Shown here in pieces: positions 17,479 to 27,328 of a stretch of DNA of 64,000 nucleotides. The stretch is taken from assembly GCF_036194065.1 (NCBI RefSeq), contig NZ_CP108095.1, positions 248,001 to 312,000 of the forward strand. The letters run 5' to 3'. The position numbers were made by a program, and so were the translations under genes. Below the pieces are notes generated by a model. The model was not told where the DNA came from. It ran no database searches and saw only the letters and a list, made by a program, of their open reading frames with translations. Numbering within the stretch: the stretch's first letter is position 1; the number at the start of each line of letters is the position of its first letter. The DNA comes from Streptomyces sp. NBC_00239. Lineage in GTDB: Bacteria > Actinomycetota > Actinomycetes > Streptomycetales > Streptomycetaceae.

Positions 17479-17513
17479 CCGCTGTCCGGTGCCGCAGGGG
17501 CACCGGACAGCGG
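17479..17513. terminator. Perfect 15-bp stem between convergent araR and galM
   Basis: CCGCTGTCCGGTGCC (17479-17493), loop GCAGG, GGCACCGGACAGCGG (17499-17513). It lies in the convergent gap and can end both the regulator and the transporter-galM transcripts. A partial copy of the right arm (GACAGCGGATGCGG) follows at 17525. Confidence 0.8.
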
Positions 17514-17554
17514 ATACGGTCGGCGGACAGCGGATGCGGCCGGACCCGCCCCTT

Positions 17555-18679
17555 TCAGGCGGTGACCGTGGTGAAACTGTGGATCGTGGTCGACCGGTAC
17601 AGCTCGCCCGGGCGCAGGACGACCGTCGGGCAGTCGGGGCGGTTCGGGGAGTTGGGGAAGTGCTGGGTCTCCAGCGCGACCCCCGCGTAGGCGTGGTACT
17701 GCCTGCCTGCCTTGCCCGTGATGTCACCGGTCAGGCCCTGGGCGGTGTAGACCTGGATGCCCGGTTCGGTGGTGAACACGTCCATGCGGCGGCCGGATGC
17801 CGGGGCGTACAACACGGCGGCCTTCCGAGGTCGGGCCTGCACGGCGCCGTCGAGGACCCAGTTGTGGTCGAAGCCGCCGCCGGCGAGGGCCAGTTGCGCA
17901 TCCGTATGGGTCAGGACGTCGGAGAGCCGCCGGTGCCGGCGAAGGTCGAACGGGGTGCCGCTGACCGGGCGGTGAGGGCCGTCGGGGATCAACTCGGCGT
18001 CGACGGGGGTGTAGAGGGGGGCCGCCACCTGGAGGTGGTGGGCCAGGACGTTGCCGCGCCCCTCCCCTTCGAGGTTCCAGTAGGCGTGGTTGGTGAGGTT
18101 GACGATCGTCGGCGCGTCGGTGACCGCTTCGTACGACATGGTCAGGTTGTCGTCGCGGTCCAGCGTGTAGGTGAGGCGTACGTTCAGGGCACCGGGAAAT
18201 CCTTGATCGCCATCTGGGCTGTGCAGGAACAGCCGGACACCGGTGCGGTGCGCCGAGTGGAACGGTTCGCACCGCCACAGGCGCTGGTCGAACCCGTCGG
18301 GACCGCCGTGCAGCGTGTGTCCGTTCTCCTGGGTGGCGAGCCGGTGGGTGACTCCGTCGACGACGAACCGGCCGCGCGCGACGCGGTTGGCGTAACGGCC
18401 CACCGTCGCGCCGAAGTAGCGTGCGGAGCCCTCGCAGGCGGCGGGGTCGCGGGCCGCGAGCACCACGTCGGCGGTGTGGCCCCAGCGGTCCGGCAGAAAC
18501 AGGGAACGGAGACGGGCGCCAAGCGTGTGGACCTCCGCGCGGGCCCGGCCGGGGAAGCCGAACCGCCACCTCTCCCCCGTTCCCTCATCGGGCATGCGCA
18601 GGGGTCGTTCCGTCCGCGGACAGGCGGAAGCCCGCCCGGGATCAGTGGCCGGGTCGGTGTTTTCGTGTACGTGTTCCAT
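17555..18679 (-). CDS. galM: Aldose 1-epimerase (mutarotase)
   Basis: A 374-aa enzyme interconverting alpha and beta anomers of free aldoses. Conserved motifs are FGATVGRYANRVARG, GPDGFDQRLW, NLTNHAYWNL with the catalytic His, and ALETQHFPNSPN with the catalytic Glu. No signal peptide is seen. The ATG at 18679 follows GGGAA; an upstream in-frame ATG at about 18715 is less likely. It is 107 bases downstream of the transporter permease on the same strand, so it probably ends the five-gene arabinose uptake operon and supplies the anomer used by arabinose isomerase or generated on import. Confidence 0.93.
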   Translation of the reverse strand: MEHVHENTDPATDPGRASACPRTERPLRMPDEGTGERWRFGFPGRARAEVHTLGARLRSLFLPDRWGHTADVVLAARDPAACEGSARYFGATVGRYANRVARGRFVVDGVTHRLATQENGHTLHGGPDGFDQRLWRCEPFHSAHRTGVRLFLHSPDGDQGFPGALNVRLTYTLDRDDNLTMSYEAVTDAPTIVNLTNHAYWNLEGEGRGNVLAHHLQVAAPLYTPVDAELIPDGPHRPVSGTPFDLRRHRRLSDVLTHTDAQLALAGGGFDHNWVLDGAVQARPRKAAVLYAPASGRRMDVFTTEPGIQVYTAQGLTGDITGKAGRQYHAYAGVALETQHFPNSPNRPDCPTVVLRPGELYRSTTIHSFTTVTA

Positions 18680-18786
18680 GGTGGTGTTCCCTGGAAGTCG
18701 GTCCATCGGAGGGCATGCCGGGAAGCAAGGTGCAATCGCGGCACTCGAACGCTGTGCAGGGGGCTGAGGGGCGCGGCGGCCGGGTG

Positions 18787-19809
18787 TCAGTCGGCGGCGG
18801 GGCGGCGGCCGCTCATCAGACGTTGCAGCACGATGAACACGAGCAGCAGGGCGCCGATGACGATCCGGGTCCACCAGGAGCTGAGCGTGCCCTGGAAGTT
18901 GACGACCGTCTGGATCATGCCGAGGACGAGCACGCCGAGGGCGGTGCCCAGGACGAAGCCGGAGCCTCCTGTCAGCAGCGTGCCGCCGATCACGGTGGCG
19001 GCGATCGCGTCGAGTTCCATGCCCATGGCGTGGAGGGCGTAGCCGGAGAGCATGTAGAAGGTCATCAACAGGCCGCCGAGGGCGGAGCACAGGCCGCTGA
19101 CGGCGTACACGGCGATCTTGGTGGAGCCCGTCGGAAGACCCATCAGGCGTGCGGAGGATTCGTTGCCGCCCAGCGCGTAGACGTTGCGGCCGAAGCGCGT
19201 GTGGTGCAGTACGACGAAGGCCATCACCAGCACGGCCAGGGCGATGACCACCGGGATCGAGACGAACAGTCCCCCCGGCCCGTACAGCCTGGTCTGCGCG
19301 ATTCCCGTCGTGGCGGGATCGGTGATCGTGATGGATTCGGTGCTGATCGTGTAGCAGAGCCCGCGGGCGAGGAACATGCCGGCCAGGGTGACGATGAACG
19401 GCTGGATCTCGAAGGTGTGGATGATCCAGCCCATGAGTGCCCCGCTCGCGGCGCCGACCAGCAGGACCAGGGGAATGACGGTGGCCAGGGGCCAGCCGTG
19501 CGACTCGACCAGCCAGGCGGTGAGCATGGTCGACAGGGCCACCATGGAACCGACGGACAGGTCGATGCCGCCGGTGAGGATGACGAAGGTCGCCCCGACC
19601 GCGACGACCAGCAGGAACCCGTTGTCGATCAGCAGGTTGAGTACGACCTGCGTGGAGAGGAAGCCCTCGTAGCGCACCGATCCGACGCTGAACATGACGG
19701 CCAGCAGAACGGCCGTGACGATCAGCGGGATATGGGTGCGGGTGCGCGGGGACACGGCCGCGAAGGGGCGGGTGAGGTGCGCGGCGGCGCTCGCGATGCC
19801 GGTGCTCAT
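18787..19809 (-). CDS. Sugar ABC transporter permease, YjfF type
   Basis: A 340-aa inner-membrane permease of the ribose/arabinose class (CUT2), with 8-10 hydrophobic segments and the family core ATFVILTGGIDLSVGSMVAL. The C-terminal half has GGNESSARLMGLP and GGTLLTGGSGFVLGTALG. The pairing with a second, different permease matches E. coli YtfT-YjfF (galactofuranose) and the arabinose transporter AraUVWZ of Shewanella. The start ATG overlaps the stop of the first permease (ATGA at 19806-19809). The neighbouring araA, araB and araD make L-arabinose or an arabinoside the likely substrate. Confidence 0.9.
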   Translation of the reverse strand: MSTGIASAAAHLTRPFAAVSPRTRTHIPLIVTAVLLAVMFSVGSVRYEGFLSTQVVLNLLIDNGFLLVVAVGATFVILTGGIDLSVGSMVALSTMLTAWLVESHGWPLATVIPLVLLVGAASGALMGWIIHTFEIQPFIVTLAGMFLARGLCYTISTESITITDPATTGIAQTRLYGPGGLFVSIPVVIALAVLVMAFVVLHHTRFGRNVYALGGNESSARLMGLPTGSTKIAVYAVSGLCSALGGLLMTFYMLSGYALHAMGMELDAIAATVIGGTLLTGGSGFVLGTALGVLVLGMIQTVVNFQGTLSSWWTRIVIGALLLVFIVLQRLMSGRRPAAD

Positions 19810-20912
19810 GCGCGTACCTCCTGCTGCTGCGGGGCGGCGCCCGCCGTGGTGTGGGATCGGGGAGTGATCGTCCTGCGGCGGCGCAGGACCTTGGCCCGGA
19901 AGACCGGGGACTGCACGAGGCAGACGACGATGACGACGAAGGCCTTGAAGACGAGGGTCGTCTCGGGTGGGACGCCGAGGGTGTAGACGGTGGTGGAGAG
20001 GGTCTGGATGATCAGGGCGCCCAGGACGGTGCCGCCGAGGGAGAAGCGTCCTCCGGTCAGGGCGGTGCCGCCGACGACGACCGCGAGGATCGCGTCGAGT
20101 TCGATCCAGAGGCCGGCGTTGTTGCCGTCGGCGCTGGAGACGTTGGAGCTGATCATCAGCCCGGCGACGGCGGCGCACAGCGCGCTGAAGACGTAGACCA
20201 GGGCGAGCAGACCGCCGGCGCGGATGCCGACCAGGCGGCTGGCGGCGGGGTTGCCGCCCACGGACTCGATCAGCATCCCGAGTGCGCTGCGACGGGTGAC
20301 GAAGGCGGTGAGCGCGACGAGGGCGGCTGCCAGGAGGACGGCGAACGGGAAGGTCAGCCAGTAGCCGCCCCCGATCATCTTGTAGGGGGCGCTGGTCACC
20401 GTGACGATCTGGCCGCCGGTGATCAGCTGGGCGACGCCGCGGCCCGCGACCATGAGGATCAAGGTGGCCACGATGGGCTGCACCCCCAGACCGGACACCA
20501 GGAAGCCGTTGGCCAGGCCCAGTACGAGTGCGACGCCGAGCGCGAGGGCGACGGCCGTGAGCATCGTGGCGACGCTGCCGGGATGTGCGGCGGTGGAGAT
20601 GTGCCCACAGGCGAGGGCGCCGGCGATGGCGACGGTGGAACCCACCGAGAGGTCGATGCCGCGGGTGGCGATGACGAGGGTCATGCCGAGCGCCACCAGG
20701 ATGAGGGGCGCGCCGAACTGGAGGATGTCGATGAGGCTGCCGTAGAGGTGGCCGTCGCGTACGCGGACGGCGAAGAAGTCGTGGTGGAACGCGAGGTTGC
20801 CGAGGAGCAGGGCGAGCAGGACGAGCGTTGGCCACAGCAGGCGGTGGCCGGTCAGTCGTCTCCCGATGGCGCCGGCCGCCTCGAACGTGGAATGGGCGGG
20901 CTGGGGGGTCAT
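19806..20912 (-). CDS. Sugar ABC transporter permease, YtfT type
   Basis: A 368-aa CUT2-class permease with the signature VALGMTLVIATRGIDLSVGS and GTALTGGRFSLGGTVLGALI. Translationally coupled at both ends by ATGA overlaps with the ATPase gene upstream and the YjfF-type permease downstream. It forms a heterodimeric channel with that second permease. The C-terminus has an extra basic, Gln-rich tail beyond the last membrane helix. Confidence 0.9.
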   Translation of the reverse strand: MTPQPAHSTFEAAGAIGRRLTGHRLLWPTLVLLALLLGNLAFHHDFFAVRVRDGHLYGSLIDILQFGAPLILVALGMTLVIATRGIDLSVGSTVAIAGALACGHISTAAHPGSVATMLTAVALALGVALVLGLANGFLVSGLGVQPIVATLILMVAGRGVAQLITGGQIVTVTSAPYKMIGGGYWLTFPFAVLLAAALVALTAFVTRRSALGMLIESVGGNPAASRLVGIRAGGLLALVYVFSALCAAVAGLMISSNVSSADGNNAGLWIELDAILAVVVGGTALTGGRFSLGGTVLGALIIQTLSTTVYTLGVPPETTLVFKAFVVIVVCLVQSPVFRAKVLRRRRTITPRSHTTAGAAPQQQEVRA

Positions 20913-22468
20913 GAGTCCGATCCCGTGGCGATGGTCGTGAGGATGCGTTCGGGCGTGACGGTGTCGTCGTTCCTGAGGGTCGCCACCATGCGGTGGTCGC
21001 GGAGCACGGCGATGTGGTGGCTCAGGCGCAGGACCTCTTCGAGTTCCGCCGAGATGAACAGCACGGCGGTGCCCTCCCCGGCCAGGCGGGCCACGAGTTT
21101 CTGGATCTCCGCCTTGGCCCCGATGTCGATGCCCCGGGTGGGTTCGTCGAGGATCAGGAGCCGGGGTGCGGTCAGCAGCCAACGCGCGAGAAGGACCTTC
21201 TGCTGGTTGCCTCCGCTGAGGTGGCGTACCTGTGCTTCGGGGTCGGCGGGACGGATGTCCAGGGCTTCGATCCAGTGCCGCGCCAGTTCGTCCTGTTTCG
21301 CGCGGGCCAGCGGCCTGGTCCAGCCGCGGGCGGCCTGCAGGGCGAGGACGATGTTCTCGCGGACCGTGAGCTCGCCCACCAGTCCCTCGGACTTGCGGTT
21401 CTCGGAGCAGAAGGCGATGCCCCGGGCGATGGCGTGGCGGGGGGTGCGCAGGACTGCCTGCTTGCCCTCGATGCGGACTTCTCCGGAGTCCGCGCTGTCC
21501 GCGCCGAACAGGAGGCGCGCCACTTCGGTGCGGCCCGAACCCAGGAGGCCGGCCAGTCCGATGACCTCGCCGGCGTGGATGTCGAGGTCGTACGGTTCGA
21601 TCGAGCCCGTGCGGGTCAGTTGTCGTGCCCGGAGGAACGGCTCGCCGGACACCCGTTCGGCCGCTTGCTCGTGGGCACGGCCCGACAACTGGTCGAGGGT
21701 GGCCAGTTCTCCGCCGATCATGCGCTGTACCAGTGTCACCGCAGTGAGCTCGCCGATGGCGTACTCGCCCTCCAGCCGGCCGTTGCGCAGGATGGTGACG
21801 CGGTCGCAGAGATCGAATACCTGGTCGAGGAAGTGTGTGACGAACAGGATGGCCGCACCGCGGTCCCGTAGGCGCCGCACCAGCGTGAAGAGCTGGGCCA
21901 CCTCTTCGCGGTCCAGGCTCGAGGTCGGTTCGTCCAGCACGAGCACCTTCGCCGAGACGTCCACCGCCCGGACGATGGCGACCAGTTGCTGCACCGCCAG
22001 GGAATGCGAGTCGAGCAGGCTGGTGACGTCCAGGTCGAGGTCCAGTTCCGTCAGCAGCTCGGCCGCCCGCTGCCGCATCGCGGACCAGTGGATGAGGCCG
22101 AACCGGCGCGGTTCGCGCCCGATGAGGATGTTCTCGGCGACCGAGATGTTCGGGCAGAGGTTCACCTCCTGGTAGACGGTGCTGATTCCGGCCTGCTGTG
22201 CCTGGAGGGGATCCGTGAACGCGTGCGGCCGACCGTCGACGACGATCGTGCCGCCGTCGGCGGGGTGGACACCGGTGAGCACTTTGATCAGGGTGGACTT
22301 CCCGGCGCCGTTCTCGCCCATCAGGGCGTGCACCTCACCGGGGAAGAGCCGCAGCGCGACTCCGTCGAGGGCGAGCACGCCCGGGAACTGCTTGCGGATG
22401 TCGTGGGCTTCCAGGACCGGCCGCGGGCCGCCGGCGCCCGTGGGCGGCGGGGTGGACGGTGATGCCAT
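20909..22468 (-). CDS. Sugar ABC transporter ATP-binding protein (duplicated, YtfR/AraG type)
   Basis: A 519-aa protein of two fused ATPase domains, the arrangement of ribose/arabinose-class importers. First half: Walker [10 protein letters not shown], signature region replaced by SLAVQQLVAIVRAV, Walker B VLVLDEPTSSL. Second half: a degenerate Walker A (GLLGSGRTEVARLL), signature [15 protein letters not shown] and [18 protein letters not shown]. The ATG at 22468 lies behind AGAGGAGGGCGG; the frame is open further but an upstream ATG at 22483 overlaps that site. It powers the two permeases encoded by the next genes and is preceded by the binding protein after a 95-base gap containing a small hairpin. 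Confidence 0.93.
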   Translation of the reverse strand: MASPSTPPPTGAGGPRPVLEAHDIRKQFPGVLALDGVALRLFPGEVHALMGENGAGKSTLIKVLTGVHPADGGTIVVDGRPHAFTDPLQAQQAGISTVYQEVNLCPNISVAENILIGREPRRFGLIHWSAMRQRAAELLTELDLDLDVTSLLDSHSLAVQQLVAIVRAVDVSAKVLVLDEPTSSLDREEVAQLFTLVRRLRDRGAAILFVTHFLDQVFDLCDRVTILRNGRLEGEYAIGELTAVTLVQRMIGGELATLDQLSGRAHEQAAERVSGEPFLRARQLTRTGSIEPYDLDIHAGEVIGLAGLLGSGRTEVARLLFGADSADSGEVRIEGKQAVLRTPRHAIARGIAFCSENRKSEGLVGELTVRENIVLALQAARGWTRPLARAKQDELARHWIEALDIRPADPEAQVRHLSGGNQQKVLLARWLLTAPRLLILDEPTRGIDIGAKAEIQKLVARLAGEGTAVLFISAELEEVLRLSHHIAVLRDHRMVATLRNDDTVTPERILTTIATGSDS

Positions 22469-22516
22469 CCGCCCTCCTCTCATGGGTGGGGTGGTGGAGC
22501 GGGCTCCGGATGGTGG

Positions 22517-22541
22517 AGGAGGCACGTGAGCCGGGCCTCCT
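22517..22541. repeat. Small hairpin between binding-protein and ATPase genes
   Basis: AGGAGGC (22517-22523) pairs with GCCTCCT (22535-22541) around an 11-base loop. It lies in the gap after the binding-protein gene, the same place where stronger hairpins occur after cebE and xylF, and may protect the upstream messenger. Stem of 7 bp only. Confidence 0.35.
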
Positions 22542-22563
22542 GCGGCACCGGAACCTGGCGGCG

Positions 22564-23562
22564 TCAGTAGTTCCGGGACGGCAGCGCGGCCGCGGCCTTG
22601 TCCTGTGGGAAGACACCCTCCTCGGTCTCGACGCGGGGCGGCACGCTCTCCCCGGCCACGACCTTCTTGGCCAGTTCCATCAGCTGGTCACCGAGCATGG
22701 GGTTGCACTCCACCACGACGTTGATCTTGCCCTCGGTCATCGCGACGAAGGCGTCCTTGATTCCGTCCACCGAGATCACCTTGATGTCCGTACCGGGCTT
22801 CTTGCCGGACTCCTCGATGGCCTGGATGGCGCCGAGGGCCATGTCGTCGTTGTGGGCGTAGAGGACGTCGATGTCCTTCTGGGACTTCAGGAACGCCTGC
22901 ATGACTTCCTTGCCCTTGGCGCGGGTGAAGTCGCCCGACTGCGAGGCAACGATCTTGAACTTGCCGTCGCTGCGGATGACGTCGGCGAAGCCGGCCTTGC
23001 GGTCGTTGGCGGGTGCGGACCCCGTGGTGCCCTGGAGCTCGACGATGTTGACCGGGCCCCGCTCCTTCGCGTACGCGCCGGTCAGCCACTCGCCCGCGGA
23101 CTTTCCCTCCTTGACGAAGTCCGAGCCCAGGAAGGTCTTGTAGAGGGAGGTGTCCTCGGTGGCCACGGCGCGGTCGGTGAGGATGACCGGGATGCCCGCG
23201 TCCTTGGCCTCCTTCAGCACCGTGTCCCAGCCGGACTCCACGACCGGCGAGAAGGCGATCACGTCGACCTTCTGCTGGATGAAGGTACGGATCGCCTTGA
23301 TCTGGTTCTCCTGCTTCTGCTGCGCGTCGGAGAACTTGAGGTCGATCCCGGCCTTCTTCGCCGCCTCCTGGACGGACTTGGTGTTGGCGGTACGCCAACC
23401 GCTCTCGGCGCCGACCTGGGCGAAGCCCATGGTGATCGAGCCGCCGGAGCCCGACTTGGCTCCGGCGGAGACCCCGGAGTCGGGGCCCTCGGTCGAGCAG
23501 GCGGTCAACGCCGAGGAGGCGAGAAGGGCGACGGTGAGGACGAGAGCTGCTCTGCGCGTCAT
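22564..23562 (-). CDS. Sugar-binding lipoprotein of the arabinose ABC importer (YtfQ-like)
   Basis: A 332-aa extracytoplasmic binding protein of the ribose-binding class, anchored by a lipobox (LTAC, Cys at about residue 22). The ligand domain shows IRTFIQQKVDVIAFSPVV, VILTDRAV and LYAHNDDMALGAIQAI, matching YtfQ (galactofuranose) and AraU-type arabinose binding proteins. The ATG at 23562 has AAAGGA upstream. The promoter region contains a perfect pentose operator (23694-23709) whose position overlaps the expected -10, so expression should be strictly repressed without pentose. It is the first gene of a five-gene operon ending with galM. Confidence 0.92.
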   Translation of the reverse strand: MTRRAALVLTVALLASSALTACSTEGPDSGVSAGAKSGSGGSITMGFAQVGAESGWRTANTKSVQEAAKKAGIDLKFSDAQQKQENQIKAIRTFIQQKVDVIAFSPVVESGWDTVLKEAKDAGIPVILTDRAVATEDTSLYKTFLGSDFVKEGKSAGEWLTGAYAKERGPVNIVELQGTTGSAPANDRKAGFADVIRSDGKFKIVASQSGDFTRAKGKEVMQAFLKSQKDIDVLYAHNDDMALGAIQAIEESGKKPGTDIKVISVDGIKDAFVAMTEGKINVVVECNPMLGDQLMELAKKVVAGESVPPRVETEEGVFPQDKAAAALPSRNY

Positions 23563-23693
23563 GACGGGTGTCCTTTCAGGGGGTACGGAGGAGGCTCCGC
23601 CCGGCCGGGGCAGGGCTGTGCCCGGGGTCAGGGGCAGGGGCGGGGCCGGGGTCGGCTGGAGAGGGATGCCTTCGAGAAGCGGGCGCCGTCGCA

Positions 23694-23709
23694 TTGTGAG
23701 CGCTAACAA
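23694..23709. promoter_or_regulatory. Pentose operator of the arabinose transporter operon
   Basis: TTGTGAGCGCTAACAA, identical over 16 bases to the site in front of the LacI regulator at 16145. Read on the minus strand it covers the -10 region of the binding-protein promoter. Confidence 0.85.
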
Positions 23710-23806
23710 GCTTGGTTCTCAACCCCCTTGCGCGCGTTACCTCTCCGTTACCGTGCCCGGGCCGGCGAAAGGGCCGGGATTCACGCCGACCTCTTGCCTA
23801 TCGACA

Positions 23807-23821
23807 TTGTTAGCGCTCACA
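23807..23821. promoter_or_regulatory. Pentose operator of araB
   Basis: TTGTTAGCGCTCACA, the same palindrome in the opposite orientation, lying 110-124 bases before the araB start and covering the likely -10 of its promoter. Confidence 0.85.
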
Positions 23822-23930
23822 CTGCATGGCGTCGGGCCCTCGGCCGACCGCCAGGATCGCGGGACGGCATCTCCGGCCGCCGGCCGCGCCGCCTGCCCCC
23901 GACCCCACGGCTCCCTCGAAAGGCACTCTG

Positions 23931-25625
23931 TTGACGTCACCCCACCCCCTCGCGCCCACCCCGCCCTCCGAGGAATCGGAGCAGTACACGGTCGGCGTCG
24001 ACTTCGGCACGCTGTCGGGCCGCGCCGTGGTGGTGCGGGTCCGCGACGGTCAGGAGCTGGCCGCGGCGGTCCACGCCTACCGTCACGGCGTCATCGACCG
24101 GCACCTGCCGCACGGCGGTGCGCAACTGCCTCCTGACTGGGCCCTGCAACACCCCCAGGACTGGCGGGACGTACTGCGTCACGCCGTCCCGGAGGCCGTG
24201 GAGGCGGCCGGGATCGATCCCGCCGCGGTGATCGGCATCGCCACCGACTTCACCGCCTGCACCGTCCTGCCCACGCTGGCCGACGGGACTCCCCTCGCCG
24301 AGACCGAGCTCGCCGGACGGCCGCACGCATGGCCCAAGCTGTGGAAGCACCACGCGGCCCAGTCGCACGCCGACCGCATCAACGAACTCGCCCACGCCCG
24401 CGGGGAGAAGTGGATCGCCCGCTACGGCGGCCGGATCTCCGCGGAGTGGCAGTTCGCGAAGGCCCTCCAGGTCCTGGAGGAGGATCCGCTCGTCTACCGC
24501 ACCTGCGCGCGGTGGATCGAGGCAGCCGACTGGATCGTGTGGCAGCTCACCGGAACCGAGTCCCGCAACGCCTGCACCGCCGGATACAAGGGCATCCACC
24601 AGGACGGCGCGTACCCGAGCGAGGAGTACCTGGCCGCGCTGAACCCCGGGTTCGCCGACTTCGCACGCACCCGCCTCGAATTCCCCCTCTCCGCACTGGG
24701 CTCACGCGTGGGCTCGCTCAGTACCCGGGCAGCGGCTTGGACAGGGCTGCGCGCCGGCATCGCCGTGGCCGCGGGCAACGTCGACGCCCATGTCACCGCG
24801 GCGGCGGCCCGGGCCGTCGGAAACGGTCAGCTGCTCGCCATCATGGGCACCTCCACCTGCCACGTCGTGAACGCTCCCGTCCTCGCCGATGTCCCCGGCA
24901 TCTGCGGTGTCGTCGGCGGCGGGATCGTCGAGGGCGCCTACGGCTACGAGGCCGGCCAGAGCGCCGTCGGCGACATCTTCGCCTGGGTGCTGGACCAAGG
25001 CGTCCCGCCGGACTACCTCGCCGAGGCCGCCGAGCGCGGCGAGGACCTGCACGCGCTGCTGACCCGGAAAGCCGCCGCGCAGCCGGTCGGCGGCCACGGA
25101 CTGGTCGCCCTCGACTGGCTGAACGGCAACCGTTCGGTGCTCGTCGACCACCACCTCTCCGGAGTCATCGTGGGTCTGACCCTCGCGACCCGCCCCGAGG
25201 ACGTCTACCGCGCGCTGCTCGAAGCCACCGCGTTCGGCACCCGCGTCATCGTGGAGGCCCTCGAGACCGGCGGCGTACCGGTGCACGAGTTCATCGTCGC
25301 CGGCGGACTGGCCAAGAACGAACTGCTGATGCAGATCTACTCCGACGTGCTGCGCCGTCCCGTCTCCCTCGCCGCGTCCGACCAGGGCCCCGCCCTCGGG
25401 TCCGCCATCCACGCCGCCGTAGCCGCCGGCGCACACCGCGACGTACGAACGGCCACCGCCGCCATGGGCCGCCGACTGCCCTCCGTCTACCGGCCCGACG
25501 CCTCGCGGGCCGACGCCTACGACGCCCTCTTCGCCGAATACCGGCTCCTGCACGACCACTTCGCCGCCGACGGCCTGCTGCACCGCCTGAGGAGCATCCG
25601 CGACATGACCCACACCGCCGACTGA
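23931..25625 (+). CDS. araB: L-ribulokinase
   Basis: A 564-aa FGGY-family kinase phosphorylating L-ribulose to L-ribulose 5-phosphate. Conserved pieces are the N-terminal phosphate-binding [54 protein letters not shown] and the C-terminal [20 protein letters not shown]. Length is that of AraB. The TTG at 23931 is chosen as start because GAAAGG stands seven bases before it; the frame is open to 23826 but without a site, and that part is low-complexity Pro/Ala. It is followed after 82 bases by araA, making a two-gene araBA operon under the pentose operator at 23807. Confidence 0.95.
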   Translation: MTSPHPLAPTPPSEESEQYTVGVDFGTLSGRAVVVRVRDGQELAAAVHAYRHGVIDRHLPHGGAQLPPDWALQHPQDWRDVLRHAVPEAVEAAGIDPAAVIGIATDFTACTVLPTLADGTPLAETELAGRPHAWPKLWKHHAAQSHADRINELAHARGEKWIARYGGRISAEWQFAKALQVLEEDPLVYRTCARWIEAADWIVWQLTGTESRNACTAGYKGIHQDGAYPSEEYLAALNPGFADFARTRLEFPLSALGSRVGSLSTRAAAWTGLRAGIAVAAGNVDAHVTAAAARAVGNGQLLAIMGTSTCHVVNAPVLADVPGICGVVGGGIVEGAYGYEAGQSAVGDIFAWVLDQGVPPDYLAEAAERGEDLHALLTRKAAAQPVGGHGLVALDWLNGNRSVLVDHHLSGVIVGLTLATRPEDVYRALLEATAFGTRVIVEALETGGVPVHEFIVAGGLAKNELLMQIYSDVLRRPVSLAASDQGPALGSAIHAAVAAGAHRDVRTATAAMGRRLPSVYRPDASRADAYDALFAEYRLLHDHFAADGLLHRLRSIRDMTHTAD

Positions 25626-25707
25626 CGCGCCCCGCCGTCCAATCCAGCTACCCCACCCGCCCGCCGCCCCCAACGCCCTTGCGGGGACGTCACCTTCAGG
25701 AGTCCAT

Positions 25708-27219
25708 GTGCCCAGCCGAACATCTCCCGCCCAGGAAATCTGGTTCCTCACGGGCAGCCAAGGGCTGTACGGGGAGGAGACGCTGAAGCAGGTCGCCGAA
25801 CAGTCGCGGCAGATCGCCACCGCCCTGGCCGACGTCTCCGGCATCCCCGCACGTGTCGTGTGGAAGCCGGTACTGACCGACGCCGACGCCATCCGCCGGA
25901 TGTGCCTCGATGCCAACGCCGACGACGCGTGCATCGGGCTCATCGCCTGGATGCACACCTTCTCGCCGGCCAAGATGTGGATCGCCGGACTGGACGCGCT
26001 GCGCAAGCCGTTGCTCCATCTCCACACCCAGTCGAACCTGTCCCTGCCCTGGGACACCATCGACATGGACTTCATGAACCTCAACCAAGCCGCCCACGGA
26101 GACCGCGAGTTCGGGCACATCCAGGCCCGCCTCGGCGTGCCCCGCAAGACCGTGGCCGGCCACGTCACCGATCCGGTCACGACCGCACGCGTCGCGATCT
26201 GGGCGCGGGCGGCCGCCGCGCGATCCGAACTGGCCACCCTCAAGGTCGCCCGCTTCGGCGACAACATGCGCGACGTGGCCGTCACCGAAGGCGACAAGGT
26301 CGAGGCCCAGCTGCGCTTCGGCGTCTCCGTCAACACCTACGGCGTCAACGACCTGGTGGAGGTCGTCGACGGCGCGGACGAGAGCGAGGTGGCTTCCCTC
26401 GTCGAGGAGTACGCGGACCTGTACCACCTGGCGCCGGAACTGCGACCGGGAGGCGAACGCCACGACTCGCTGCACTACGCGGCCCGCATCGAAGCCGGCC
26501 TGCGCACCTTCCTCGAGACGGGCGGCTTCGGGGCGTTCACCACCAACTTCGAGGACCTGGGCGGGCTGCGCCAGCTGCCGGGCCTCGCCGTCCAGCGGCT
26601 CATGGCCCAGGGGTACGGCTTCGGAGGAGAGGGCGACTGGAAGACCTCCGTGCTGTTGCGCGCCCTCAAGGTGGCCGCGACCGGTCTCCCGGGCGGCACC
26701 TCCTTCATGGAGGACTACACCTACGACATGACACCCGGCAACGAGCTCATCCTCGGCGCGCACATGCTGGAAGTCTGTCCCACCCTCGCGACCGCCAGGC
26801 CCAGCTGCGAGATCCACCCCCTCGGCATCGGCGGGCGCGAGGACCCGGTCCGCCTGGTCTTCGACGCCGCGCCCGGCGCGGCCGTGGTCGTCGGCATCGC
26901 GGACCTCGGCGACCGCTTCCGTCTGATCGCCAACGACATCGACGTGGTGGCACCGCCCCACCCGCTGCCCGCCCTGCCGGTTGCCCGCGCCGTCTGGCGG
27001 CCCCACCCCGACCTGCGGACCTCCACCGAATCCTGGCTGACGGCCGGAGGACCGCACCACACCGTCCTCAGTACCGCCCTCACCTCCGACCACCTCGACG
27101 ATCTGGCGGAGATGCTCCGCCTGGAACTCGCCCTCATCGAGGAGACCACCACTCCGAAGCAGTTCCGGCGCGACCTCCGCTGGAACCAGGCGTACCACCG
27201 GCTGGCGCAGGGACTCTGA
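25708..27219 (+). CDS. araA: L-arabinose isomerase
   Basis: A 503-aa cytoplasmic enzyme converting L-arabinose to L-ribulose with Mn2+. It starts at GTG 25708, five bases after AGGAG. Family motifs are [47 protein letters not shown] and [19 protein letters not shown]. The metal ligands expected from the E. coli enzyme are visible in GFGGEGDWK (Glu), FMEDYTYD (Glu), [10 protein letters not shown] (His) and [10 protein letters not shown] (His). It is the second gene of the araBA operon. Its end is convergent with the GH48 gene. Confidence 0.97.
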   Translation: MPSRTSPAQEIWFLTGSQGLYGEETLKQVAEQSRQIATALADVSGIPARVVWKPVLTDADAIRRMCLDANADDACIGLIAWMHTFSPAKMWIAGLDALRKPLLHLHTQSNLSLPWDTIDMDFMNLNQAAHGDREFGHIQARLGVPRKTVAGHVTDPVTTARVAIWARAAAARSELATLKVARFGDNMRDVAVTEGDKVEAQLRFGVSVNTYGVNDLVEVVDGADESEVASLVEEYADLYHLAPELRPGGERHDSLHYAARIEAGLRTFLETGGFGAFTTNFEDLGGLRQLPGLAVQRLMAQGYGFGGEGDWKTSVLLRALKVAATGLPGGTSFMEDYTYDMTPGNELILGAHMLEVCPTLATARPSCEIHPLGIGGREDPVRLVFDAAPGAAVVVGIADLGDRFRLIANDIDVVAPPHPLPALPVARAVWRPHPDLRTSTESWLTAGGPHHTVLSTALTSDHLDDLAEMLRLELALIEETTTPKQFRRDLRWNQAYHRLAQGL

Positions 27220-27257
27220 CTGCTGCTCCGGGAGAGCGTGTGACGGATGGGCGCGTA

Positions 27258-27292
27258 GAGGCCGGGCAGGCCCTCACGGGCTGCCCGGCCTC
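27258..27292. terminator. Bidirectional terminator between araA and GH48
   Basis: GAGGCCGGGCAG (27258-27269) and CTGCCCGGCCTC (27281-27292) form a perfect 12-bp stem with a 11-base loop that contains a further CC/GG pair. It sits in the convergent gap. Confidence 0.75.
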
Positions 27293-27328
27293 CTCGTACG
27301 CGTCGCCGTCCCCAGGCGGGGCGGGGTG

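Larger units (their letters stand above)
23563..23930. other. 368-base divergent regulatory region of the arabinose transporter and araB
   Basis: No gene is present. Two pentose operators (23694-23709 and 23807-23821, 113 bp between centres) each overlap the -10 region of one of the divergent promoters: minus-strand TTGAGA, 17 bases, TCACAAT; plus-strand TTGCCT, 17 bases, TCACACT. The arrangement lets one repressor shut both directions and would permit looping. Confidence 0.7.

Noticed and set aside
16223..19042. A 939-codon plus-strand frame across araR and galM
   Set aside because: It runs through real genes in other frames on both strands and contains no domain motifs; composition is Arg/Gly/Ala-rich as in shadow frames.
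25706..25708. ATG at 25706 as the araA start
   Set aside because: It is out of frame with the isomerase; the in-frame start is GTG 25708, correctly spaced from AGGAG.
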